Positions 7,662-13,396 of a DNA stretch of 13,396 nucleotides are shown piece after piece (position 1 is the stretch's first letter; every line of letters starts with the position of its first letter). The stretch is from an archaeon. GTDB lineage: Archaea; Thermoproteota; Nitrososphaeria; Nitrososphaerales; Nitrosopumilaceae. The notes below the pieces were generated by a model. The model saw nothing but the letters and a program-made list of their open reading frames with translations, was not told the DNA's origin and ran no database searches. The DNA lies in NCBI GenBank assembly GCA_005240025.1, contig SBBK01000167.1, positions 1 through 13,396 on the forward strand. Reading direction: 5' to 3'. Position numbers and translations under genes: made by a program.

Positions 7662-9083
7662 CTAGATAATTCTATTACCTGCACTCCATTTCAGGTTCGG
7701 TTTTCTTGCTGCCATGACCTCATCCAGTCTCCCAACAGGAGTGGCGTGCGGTGCATTTGCAACGATCTGAGGGTTTTCTTCTATCTCTCTGGTTATTTCT
7801 TTGAGGGCGGATGCAAACCTGTCGAGGGTCTCTTTGTTTTCCGTCTCGGTCGGCTCTATCATAAGGGCTTCACTGACAATTAACGGAAAGTAAATGGTCG
7901 GTGGGTGGAACCCGTAATCCAAAAGCCTCTTTGCAATGTTTTGCGCGCTTTTCTGCCCAAAATTCTTAGACGAGACAACAAACTCATGGGCGCAGCTCCT
8001 GTTGTAGGGAACCTCAAACGTCTCCTTTAGCAAGCTCAGAAGATAGTTGGCGTTCAGTACCGCATGCTCTGAAACCTTTCTAATGTCTGAGCCCCAAGTT
8101 CTGATATAGCAGTACGCTCTAACCAGCATGCCAAAATTTCCATAAAACGAATGGACCTTTCCAACGGATTTGGGCCTGTCGTAATCAAAAGCATATTTGG
8201 CGTCTTGCTTAACTATTCTGGGAATGGGCAGATAGCCTTCCAAAAATTTCCGGACCCCAAGCACACCGGCCCCAGGACCGCCTCCACCATGCGGCGTCGA
8301 AAAACTCTTGTGCAAATTCAAATGAATCATGTCAAAGCCCTGTTCTGCGGGCTTGGTTATGCCTAGCATTGCGTTCATGTTGGCCCCATCACAATAGGTG
8401 AGGGTGCCGTTTTTGTGGGCAAGCTCGCAAATTTCTAAAACGTTTTCCTCGTATAATCCGAGAGTATTTGGATTGGTCAGCATAACTATTGCAATGTCTG
8501 GAGTCAGGGCTTCTTTGAATTTCTGCAGATCCATATTTCCCCGCAAATCCGTAGGAATTACGACTGTCTCCATCTTGCATATTGCAGCAGTGGCAGGATT
8601 GGTGCCGTGGGCCGAATCCGGAATTATTGCCTTTGACCTTTTTTGATTTTTTTGCGCAAAATGCACCTTTGCTATCATTACTCCAAGGAGCTCACTTTGA
8701 GCGCCTGCGGCAGGCTGCAAAGAAAACGCATCCATCCCAGTTATTTCCTTTAGGAGTTGCTCAAGATCCCACATTAGCTGGAGGGAGCCCTGTGCAAACT
8801 TGGCACCAGCATGTGGGTGCAGACTACTGAATCCTTCCAATTTTGCAACATCTTCGTTTACTTTTGGATTGTACTTCATTGTGCAAGACCCAAGTGGGTA
8901 AAACCCGACATCGACTCCGAAATTTTCTCTGGACAAATTTGTGTAATGCCTTACGACATTGACCTCGCTAACGTTTGGAAGTGGCAGGTCCCCCCTCCTG
9001 AGATCCCCTGGAAGCTCAATGGATACCTGTTCGTCGGCAAGGTGTCCGCTGGTTTGCTCGTCATATTCAAATATCGTCTTCAT
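7662..9083 (-). CDS. gcvPB: Glycine dehydrogenase (decarboxylating) subunit 2, P-protein beta
   Basis: PLP-bearing half of the two-subunit glycine decarboxylase: removes CO2 from glycine and loads aminomethyl onto lipoyl-GcvH. 473 aa from the ATG at 9083. A longer form from 9146 would add 21 residues inside gcvPA and is rejected, because the ATG sits in an ATGA overlap with the gcvPA stop and has GGTGA 7 nt upstream. Motifs: FYPLGSCTMKYNPK near 61-74, PDSAHGTNPATAA at 155-167, YCDGANMNA at 230-238 and HLNLHKSFSTPHGGGGPG at 254-271, with Lys259 as the PLP Schiff-base lysine. The 4-nt overlap with gcvPA suggests coupled synthesis of the heterodimer. Confidence 0.96.
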   Translation of the reverse strand: MKTIFEYDEQTSGHLADEQVSIELPGDLRRGDLPLPNVSEVNVVRHYTNLSRENFGVDVGFYPLGSCTMKYNPKVNEDVAKLEGFSSLHPHAGAKFAQGSLQLMWDLEQLLKEITGMDAFSLQPAAGAQSELLGVMIAKVHFAQKNQKRSKAIIPDSAHGTNPATAAICKMETVVIPTDLRGNMDLQKFKEALTPDIAIVMLTNPNTLGLYEENVLEICELAHKNGTLTYCDGANMNAMLGITKPAEQGFDMIHLNLHKSFSTPHGGGGPGAGVLGVRKFLEGYLPIPRIVKQDAKYAFDYDRPKSVGKVHSFYGNFGMLVRAYCYIRTWGSDIRKVSEHAVLNANYLLSLLKETFEVPYNRSCAHEFVVSSKNFGQKSAQNIAKRLLDYGFHPPTIYFPLIVSEALMIEPTETENKETLDRFASALKEITREIEENPQIVANAPHATPVGRLDEVMAARKPNLKWSAGNRII

Positions 9084-10339
9084 GATTCCCTCACCGCGGA
9101 AACATAGCGTTCTATGTCTTGGGCCGTGTTGGTTTCTGTGCAACAAACAAGAATCCTGTCTTGGCCGATCTCTAGTCCTCCCTGTATGCCGTTTTCGGAC
9201 AATTTTGAGAGGATCTTTGCAGCCGGTTTTGGTGTCTGGGCCAGAAACTCGTTGTAGAACGGTCTGTCATTTAGGATTTTAAAGCCGAGCCCCTGCAACT
9301 TTTGCTGCAAAGAATGCGCCCTTGCATAGGAAAGGCTTGCTACTGTCCGAAGGCCGTTTCTGCCCATCAGCGCCAGGTATACGGTTGCAGCCAAAGCCAT
9401 GAGGCCCTGGTTTGTTGTGATGTTGCTTGTAGCCCGCTCCCTTCGTATATGCTGCTCTCTTGCCTGAAATGTCAGCACGAAGCCCTTGTTGCCTTTGGAA
9501 TCTACAGTCATACCGCAAATCCTTCCTGGAATTTTTTTCAAAAGAAAGTCCCTGGTTGCCAAAAATCCCAGACAGGGGCCTCCAAAGTTTACTGGTATTC
9601 CAAATGACTGGCCCTCACCTACCACAATATCTGCACCATAATCGGCAGGTGCTCTAAGTATTGCAAGTGATGTCGGTTCCACAACACAGACAACAAACAA
9701 AGCACCTGCCTTGTGAGCCTGGTCTGCCAGGTGAGCCAAATTTTCTGCGTTGCCATGAAAGTCTGGATTTTGTGCTATTACACACGAGGTTTTCTCATCT
9801 ATTTTGTCTGTAATCTCTAGATTTGCAGCATTGCAGTATGTCTTTAGCACCTGCAGGTAGTGGGGGTGCAGCCTATCCCTGACGTAAATTCGGTTTCTTC
9901 CATTGTAGGAAGAACAAAGAAGTGCAGCCTCAGCCAGTGCAGATGCCCCATCATACAATGAGGCATTTGAAATGTCCATTCCAGTAAGAAGGCATACAAA
10001 TGACTGGAATTCGTACATTGCCTGTAGTGTCCCCTGACTTGCCTCTGCCTGGTATGGCGTATATCCTGTGGAGAACTCGCCCCTGCCAAGAATGTGGTTC
10101 AGTGCAGACGGGATGTAATGGTCGTACGAACCAGCCCCGACAAAATTCGCTAGAACCGTATTTTTCTTGGCCATTTCCTGCATATGCTGTCTTATTTCAA
10201 ACTCGCTCATGGGCTTTGGGAGGTTTAGTTCATCATTGAGAGGGGGTCTGACGTCTTTAAGTAGGTCATTTATCGACTCTACTCCAATTTGCTTCAGCAT
10301 CGAATTTCTGTCATTTTCTGTTATTGGTATGTAATTCAT
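9080..10339 (-). CDS. gcvPA: Glycine dehydrogenase (decarboxylating) subunit 1, P-protein alpha
   Basis: Non-PLP partner of GcvPB in the split P-protein. 419 aa from the ATG at 10339 (MNYIPITENDRNSML). The frame could extend to 10435, but that stretch lies inside gcvH and reads as low-quality Arg-rich sequence, while a GTGAG motif sits just before 10339. Recognisable blocks: GAGSYDHYIPSAL at about 70-82, GEFSTGYTPYQAEASQGTLQ, then TGMDISNASLYDGASALAEA, all typical of the N-terminal half of glycine decarboxylase. It is slightly shorter than the common 440-450 aa. Its start is 5 nt after the gcvH stop, and it overlaps gcvPB by 4 nt. Confidence 0.95.
   Translation of the reverse strand: MNYIPITENDRNSMLKQIGVESINDLLKDVRPPLNDELNLPKPMSEFEIRQHMQEMAKKNTVLANFVGAGSYDHYIPSALNHILGRGEFSTGYTPYQAEASQGTLQAMYEFQSFVCLLTGMDISNASLYDGASALAEAALLCSSYNGRNRIYVRDRLHPHYLQVLKTYCNAANLEITDKIDEKTSCVIAQNPDFHGNAENLAHLADQAHKAGALFVVCVVEPTSLAILRAPADYGADIVVGEGQSFGIPVNFGGPCLGFLATRDFLLKKIPGRICGMTVDSKGNKGFVLTFQAREQHIRRERATSNITTNQGLMALAATVYLALMGRNGLRTVASLSYARAHSLQQKLQGLGFKILNDRPFYNEFLAQTPKPAAKILSKLSENGIQGGLEIGQDRILVCCTETNTAQDIERYVSAVRES
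9091..9095 (-). promoter_or_regulatory. Shine-Dalgarno of gcvPB
   Basis: GGTGA on the minus strand, 7 nt before the ATG at 9083, matching the archaeal 16S anti-SD (complement GGAGGTGAT). It lies inside the end of gcvPA and decides the start choice. Confidence 0.6.
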
Positions 10340-10343
10340 AGAA

Positions 10344-10348
10344 CTCAC
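10344..10348 (-). promoter_or_regulatory. Shine-Dalgarno-like GTGAG of gcvPA, overlapping the gcvH stop
   Basis: GTGAG on the minus strand ends 4 nt before the gcvPA ATG. Its TGA is the gcvH stop codon, so ribosomes ending gcvH sit on the next initiation signal. Confidence 0.5.
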
Positions 10349-10722
10349 TTTTGGCCGACAAACTCTTCGTATTGGGTTCCTGTCATCAAACCATCGAACT
10401 CGTCTTTGTTTGCTGGTTTTATCTTGACCATCCAACCTCCATCGTATGGGGACTGGTTAATCAACTCTGGGTGATCGTGCAGGTTTTGATTGATTTCTAT
10501 TATCTGGCCACTTAGGGGGCAGTAAATGTCAGAAGATGCCTTTATGGAATCAATTATTGCCATCACCTGCAGCTGTTTGAAAACGCTTCCAACCTTGGGC
10601 AATTCAACTGAGACGATGTCGCCTAGTTGCTTTTGGGCAAAATCTGAAATGCCTACAATCGCAAAACCACCGCTTAATTTTGCCCACTCGTGTTCCTTGG
10701 TAAATTTGATCTCTTCCAACAT
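10345..10722 (-). CDS. gcvH: Glycine cleavage system H-protein (lipoyl carrier)
   Basis: Carries the lipoyl arm that shuttles aminomethyl between P-, T- and L-proteins. 125 aa, normal family length. It begins MLEEIKFTKEHEWAK, the usual Y/F-T-x-x-H-E-W opening. The lipoylation site is Lys61 in IIDSIKASSDIYCP; most homologues read ESVKAASD, so Glu-to-Asp and Val-to-Ile changes flank the modified lysine. C-terminal blocks GGWMVKIKP and the ELIN segment fit the fold. It starts 30 nt after gcvT with a strong GGAGG and also has a TATA-like box in that gap. It is the only lipoyl-domain protein visible in the window, hence the likely target of LplA/LplB and LipA. Confidence 0.96.
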   Translation of the reverse strand: MLEEIKFTKEHEWAKLSGGFAIVGISDFAQKQLGDIVSVELPKVGSVFKQLQVMAIIDSIKASSDIYCPLSGQIIEINQNLHDHPELINQSPYDGGWMVKIKPANKDEFDGLMTGTQYEEFVGQK

Positions 10723-10726
10723 CTGC

Positions 10727-10731
10727 CCTCC
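10727..10731 (-). promoter_or_regulatory. Shine-Dalgarno of gcvH (GGAGG)
   Basis: AAGGAGGGCAG directly precedes the ATG on the minus strand. This is the strongest SD match in the window, useful only on an mRNA starting upstream (read-through from gcvT). Confidence 0.6.
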
Positions 10732-10740
10732 TTGCCTCGT

Positions 10741-10750
10741 AATTATAAAA
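10741..10750 (-). promoter_or_regulatory. TATA-like box before gcvH
   Basis: TTTTATAATT on the minus strand, centred about 24 nt before the gcvH ATG and just after the gcvT stop. It could drive a leaderless internal transcript beginning with gcvH. Confidence 0.45.
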
Positions 10751-10752
10751 CT

Positions 10753-11811
10753 TTAATTTCGTTTGTAAAATCTTGTATGGCAAATTTTGGCATTGTATAT
10801 CTTGGCGCCAATACAGATTCCGATCATCTGATCGATTGCAACATCAGGAGGAACATAACAAAGACCTATGGATTTTTTTAATGTCGGAGAAAAACTCCCG
10901 CTGGTTACAAAGCCTGCCTTTTCTCCATTAATGATGACGTGGTTGCTGTGCCTTGCGATTCTTTTTTCAGCGACCTCAAAACCAACAAGCTTTCTTGCTG
11001 GTTTTTTGTTCAGCAGGGCGGTTTTTCCAATAAAGTCCTTTTCCAGCCTGACTGTCCACTTTAGCGGTGCCTCAAAGGGTGTGGTGGACTCGTCAATGTC
11101 GTTCCCATATAACATCAGACCTGCCTCTAGTCTGAGCGTGTCCCTTGCCCCAAGGCCAGCTGGCTTGAGGCCAAATTCGGTACCTGCCTGCATTAGTCTG
11201 GTCCAGATTTCAGGTCTTGCGGAATCGCAAAATATCTCAAAACCGTCCTCGCCGGTATAACCGGTTCTTGATATTTTGCAGTCTGCCCCAAAAATCTTTG
11301 TGTCAACTATGCCAAAAGACTTTAGCTGTGACAAATCGAACTCGACTGCTTTTTGCAGCATCTGTTGTGCGTGTGGCCCCTGCAATGCAAGGAGTGAAAT
11401 ATTTTCACTGACATCTTCAACATTTGCGGATTTTGCGTGCTCCAAGATCCACTGGAGGTCTTTTTGTCTGTTTGAAGCATTGACAACAACTAGAAAGCTT
11501 TCCCCGGCTAATCTGAACACAATGATGTCGTCAATTATGCCCCCTTCCTCATTGCACATTGGCGAGTATAGTCCACGGTTGTCATCAAGTTTCGATATAT
11601 CATTTGTAATCAAGTTCTGTACAACCTCAAACGCATCCGTTCCAGTTATCTGGTAGCGGCCCATGTGAGACACATCAAACAAGCCAACAAAATTTCTAAC
11701 ACAACCATGCTCGGCAATTATACCGGAATATTCCAGCGGCATTTCCCATCCATGAAAGTCTATTATCTTTGCGCCAAGGGATTTGTGGAGTTCATAAAAT
11801 GGAGTCCTCAC
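10753..11811 (-). CDS. gcvT: Aminomethyltransferase (glycine cleavage T-protein)
   Basis: Releases ammonia from the aminomethyl-lipoyl arm of GcvH and transfers the one-carbon unit to a tetrahydrofolate-type carrier (folate or methanopterin; the sequence does not say which). 352 aa, close to the usual 360-370. Seen: FHGWEMPLEYSG at 19-30, FDVSHMGRYQITG at 45-57, GGIIDDIIVF at 90-99 (the conserved Asp pair with the catalytic acid), NASNRQKD near 112-119, ALQGPHAQ, SRTGYTGEDGFEIF, and the C-terminal barrel with FIGKTALL. The start is GTG at 11811; no ATG exists upstream in frame before the lipA promoter region. A TATA-like box sits about 28 nt upstream. It is the first gene of the co-directional block. 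Confidence 0.95.
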   Translation of the reverse strand: MRTPFYELHKSLGAKIIDFHGWEMPLEYSGIIAEHGCVRNFVGLFDVSHMGRYQITGTDAFEVVQNLITNDISKLDDNRGLYSPMCNEEGGIIDDIIVFRLAGESFLVVVNASNRQKDLQWILEHAKSANVEDVSENISLLALQGPHAQQMLQKAVEFDLSQLKSFGIVDTKIFGADCKISRTGYTGEDGFEIFCDSARPEIWTRLMQAGTEFGLKPAGLGARDTLRLEAGLMLYGNDIDESTTPFEAPLKWTVRLEKDFIGKTALLNKKPARKLVGFEVAEKRIARHSNHVIINGEKAGFVTSGSFSPTLKKSIGLCYVPPDVAIDQMIGICIGAKIYNAKICHTRFYKRN

Positions 11812-11834
11812 ACCGATCTTGTGATTATTGATGC

Positions 11835-11843
11835 TGTTAAATC
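11835..11843 (-). promoter_or_regulatory. TATA-like box for gcvT
   Basis: GATTTAACA on the minus strand, centred about 28 nt before the gcvT GTG. Its upstream flank AAGATTTA is shared with the lpd promoter. Confidence 0.5.
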
Positions 11844-11858
11844 TTGAGTCTATCTCAA
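11844..11858. promoter_or_regulatory. Inverted repeat between divergent gcvT and lipA promoters (candidate operator)
   Basis: TTGAG-TCTAT-CTCAA: 5-bp perfect arms with a 5-nt spacer, placed exactly between the two opposing TATA-like boxes. The position would let one dimeric regulator act on both directions. Short arms mean chance is not excluded. Confidence 0.35.
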
Positions 11859-11860
11859 CT

Positions 11861-11869
11861 CTTAATATC
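11861..11869 (+). promoter_or_regulatory. TATA-like box for lipA
   Basis: CTTAATATC centred 26 nt before the GTG at 11891, supporting a leaderless lipA transcript starting at that GTG. Confidence 0.5.
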
Positions 11870-11890
11870 CTGTACTGAAACTTTTAGGAT

Positions 11891-12799
11891 GTGGAGTTGA
11901 TCCGAAAGCCAGACTGGATAAGAATGAAGATTCCGTCTGGGGAAAACTACCTCAAAGTCAGGCAAACCCTTGCTGCACAACAACTTCATACCGTTTGTGA
12001 GGAGGCAAAATGCCCAAATTTATCGGAGTGTTGGGGCGTCGGAACTGCTACAATTATGATAATGGGGGATACTTGTACAAGGGGGTGCAGGTTTTGTGCT
12101 GTAAATACGGGCAGGCCTGAATTTTTGGATGTGCAAGAACCAGAAAGGGTCGCACGAGCAATTGCGGACTGGGGCTTAAACTATGTGGTGATCACGGCTG
12201 TTTGCAGGGACGACCTAGAAGACGGAGGTGCACAACACATGGCAGACACAGTACGTGCAATCAAAAGACACTCTCCTAAAACAATGGTAGAGCCACTAAT
12301 CCCAGATTACGGGGGCAGCAAAAAATCGATACAAAAAATAATAGATTCAAGGCCTGCCGTCATATCCCACAATATTGAAACCGTAAAAAGGCTAACCCCC
12401 AAAGTGCGGGATGCAAGAGCGTCGTATGTGCAAAGCCTTTCTGTTTTAAAAATGATAAAGGACATCGATTCAAAAATCTATACAAAATCCTCGATAATGC
12501 TTGGTCTTGGAGAAAAAAAAGACGAAGTCCTTCAAACTCTGAGTGATCTGAGGGCTGCACGAGCCGAGATGGTTACAATGGGTCAGTACCTACAACCTAC
12601 GCTAAAACACTTACCTGTAGCAGAATATCTGTCGCCGCAGAAATTTGATGAATACAAAAAAGATGCAGAAAGGATGGGATTTAGATATGTCGTGTCAGGA
12701 CCGTTTGTTCGCAGCTCTTACAGGGCATCAGAACCGTTTATCAAAAACATAATTCACATCAAAGATTCTTTATATCCTGTATCGAGTCGCAATAGGTAA
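11891..12799 (+). CDS. lipA: Lipoyl synthase (radical SAM, two [4Fe-4S] clusters)
   Basis: Inserts two sulfurs into the octanoyl chain on a lipoyl domain, the last step of de novo lipoate formation. 302 aa, typical length. Auxiliary-cluster cysteines Cys36, Cys41 and Cys47 form CEEAKCPNLSEC; radical-SAM cysteines Cys62, Cys66 and Cys69 form CTRGCRFC; the conserved C-terminal RSSYRA follows at 275-280. All key residues are present, so this is a true LipA rather than the split LipS1/S2 type of some archaea. The start is GTG at 11891 (stop TAG two codons upstream), supported by the TATA-like box; an ATG at 11924 would cut away conserved sequence. It is divergent from gcvT and 13 nt ahead of the TfoX-like gene. 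Confidence 0.96.
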   Translation: MELIRKPDWIRMKIPSGENYLKVRQTLAAQQLHTVCEEAKCPNLSECWGVGTATIMIMGDTCTRGCRFCAVNTGRPEFLDVQEPERVARAIADWGLNYVVITAVCRDDLEDGGAQHMADTVRAIKRHSPKTMVEPLIPDYGGSKKSIQKIIDSRPAVISHNIETVKRLTPKVRDARASYVQSLSVLKMIKDIDSKIYTKSSIMLGLGEKKDEVLQTLSDLRAARAEMVTMGQYLQPTLKHLPVAEYLSPQKFDEYKKDAERMGFRYVVSGPFVRSSYRASEPFIKNIIHIKDSLYPVSSRNR

Positions 12800-12801
12800 A
12801 A

Positions 12802-12805
12802 GTGA
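12802..12805 (+). promoter_or_regulatory. Shine-Dalgarno-like GTGA of the TfoX-like gene
   Basis: GTGA lies 7 nt before the ATG at 12813 within the 13-nt lipA gap, consistent with translation from a lipA read-through mRNA. Confidence 0.4.
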
Positions 12806-12812
12806 AAATTAC

Positions 12813-13139
12813 ATGGCATATGATGAAAAACTTGCCGACAGGGTACGCAAGTCACTCAAAAGCAACAAGCACATTACCGAAAAGAAGATGTTTGGAGGAA
12901 TTGCATTTTTACTAAATGGAAAAATGTCCTGTGGAATCATTAAAAACGACTTGGTGGTTAGAACAGGCCCTGAGTATTACGAAAAGGTATTAACTAAACC
13001 CCATACACGTCCTATGGATTTTACTGTAAACCCAATGAAGGGATTCGTCTACGTTGGCCCTGATGGATGCAAGACAGAAAAAATTCTTTCAGAGTGGCTC
13101 AACTCTGGAATTAATTATGTTGCCTCACTAAAGCAATAA
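12813..13139 (+). CDS. TfoX/Sxy N-terminal-domain protein
   Basis: 108-aa single-domain protein of the TfoX_N family. Signature: KKMFGGIAFLLNGKMSCGI at 24-42, then a strand ending VVRTG at about 48-52, PMDFTVNPMKGFVYV at 67-81, and a terminal helix starting near LSEW at 92. In gamma-proteobacteria this domain is the N-terminal part of the competence regulator TfoX/Sxy. Stand-alone N-domain proteins are widespread and uncharacterised, and no DNA-uptake role should be inferred here. The C-terminal helix-hairpin half is absent. It lies 13 nt after lipA on the same strand with a GTGA motif before the ATG, so it is probably co-transcribed, and a T-rich palindrome follows. Confidence 0.85.
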   Translation: MAYDEKLADRVRKSLKSNKHITEKKMFGGIAFLLNGKMSCGIIKNDLVVRTGPEYYEKVLTKPHTRPMDFTVNPMKGFVYVGPDGCKTEKILSEWLNSGINYVASLKQ

Positions 13140-13160
13140 GGCGAGTTTGTTCTTTTACCA

Positions 13161-13170
13161 TTTTTAAAAA
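13161..13170. terminator. T-tract palindrome downstream of the lipA-tfoX pair
   Basis: TTTTTAAAAA, 21 nt after the TfoX-like stop and preceded by another T-rich run (TTCTTTTACC). It has the same core as the element at 3201. Likely a terminator for the plus-strand pair. The remainder of 13140-13312 is AT-rich and shows no tRNA or convincing gene. Confidence 0.5.
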
Positions 13171-13256
13171 CAATATTTCAAATACTGGATTGATCCTGAA
13201 CTTGTAATTTAGCTGAGTGTTGGGCATAATTCTTTCTAAAAAAACATACTAGCATC

Positions 13257-13270
13257 CAAGCATGTGCTTG
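13257..13270. repeat. Perfect 6-bp-arm inverted repeat CAAGCA-TG-TGCTTG
   Basis: Arms CAAGCA and TGCTTG with a 2-nt spacer, 43 nt upstream of the ATG at 13313. It could be an operator for the partial gene there; it is too short for a stable terminator stem. Confidence 0.35.
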
Positions 13271-13312
13271 ACACATTGTGGCCTTGCATTACCTCTCATG
13301 CAGTTGTAGTAA

Positions 13313-13396
13313 ATGGCAACCCGGTACACAAACACGCACATCAAAACATACGATGACGCATTACGCTCTCCCCTTACTGGAATAGGCGATATCCCA
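13313..13396 (+). CDS. Possible 5' end of an unidentified gene (28 codons, cut by window edge)
   Basis: Open from ATG 13313 to the right edge, beginning MATRYTNTHIKTYDD and continuing with ALRSPLTGIGDIP. Codon use is purine-rich in the first position, like neighbouring real genes, and stops lie immediately upstream in frame. No TATA-like box is placed about 26 nt before the ATG, and no Shine-Dalgarno is seen, which weakens the call. An opposing minus-strand frame (13249-13395) covers the same bases and could be the true gene instead. No family recognised. Confidence 0.35.
   Translation, partial: MATRYTNTHIKTYDDALRSPLTGIGDIP

Noticed and set aside
9084..9146. N-terminal extension of gcvPB by 21 residues
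   Set aside because: The extension lies inside gcvPA and reads as non-conserved sequence. The ATG at 9083 has an ATGA overlap and a GGTGA motif upstream.
10340..10435. N-terminal extension of gcvPA by 32 residues
   Set aside because: It overlaps the gcvH coding sequence, is Arg-rich and lacks family similarity. The ATG at 10339 is preceded by GTGAG.
1..13396. CRISPR arrays, tRNA/rRNA genes, insertion sequences or prophage genes
   Set aside because: No regularly spaced repeats, tRNA-like cloverleaf, terminal inverted repeats or transposase/integrase motifs were seen by eye. A tRNAscan or covariance-model search was not possible.

Overview
The window comes from an archaeon, most likely an ammonia-oxidising-type Nitrososphaerota (Thaumarchaeota). 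The evidence seen is an archaeal-type alanyl-tRNA synthetase with an N-terminal zinc-finger motif, an archaeal acidic stalk protein L12/P1, a coenzyme-F420-type luciferase-like oxidoreductase and a split lipoate ligase. In addition, TATA-like boxes lie about 25 nt upstream of several start codons, as expected for leaderless mRNAs. The phylum is an inference from protein style and moderate GC. The archaeal call is firm.

Layout: (i) 1-3181 holds information-processing genes. alaS (minus, cut by the left edge) is divergent from an unrecognised 170-aa protein (plus), which is followed by rpl12 (plus). (ii) 3228-11811 is one long co-directional minus-strand block. In transcription order it is gcvT, gcvH, gcvPA, gcvPB, lplB, lplA, lpd, a luciferase-like monooxygenase (LLM) and a thiolase-fold beta-ketoacyl-synthase-III/type III polyketide-synthase-like enzyme. 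Junctions range from 4-nt overlaps to 42-nt gaps. (iii) 11891-13139 (plus) is lipA followed by a small TfoX N-domain protein, divergent from gcvT across 79 nt. (iv) 13140-13396 is an AT-rich gap with a terminator-like palindrome and an inverted repeat, then the possible 5' end of another gene.

The centre is a self-contained lipoate/glycine-cleavage module. GcvPA/GcvPB decarboxylate glycine onto the lipoyl arm of GcvH, GcvT passes the one-carbon unit to a pterin/folate carrier, and Lpd re-oxidises the arm. LplA and LplB (catalytic and accessory halves of a split ligase) attach the acyl group, and LipA inserts sulfur. The most interesting open question is why a KAS-III/PKS-like enzyme and an F420-type LLM sit 1 nt apart directly downstream of lpd. 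De novo lipoate needs an octanoyl precursor, and archaea generally lack the bacterial fatty-acid synthase/ACP route.

Expression signals fall into two classes. Genes that probably start a transcript have a TATA-like box about 25-28 nt before the start codon and no room for a Shine-Dalgarno; three of these starts are GTG (gcvT, lpd, lipA). Several internal genes (gcvPA, gcvPB, gcvH, tfoX-like) have GTGA, GGTGA or GGAGG motifs before the start.
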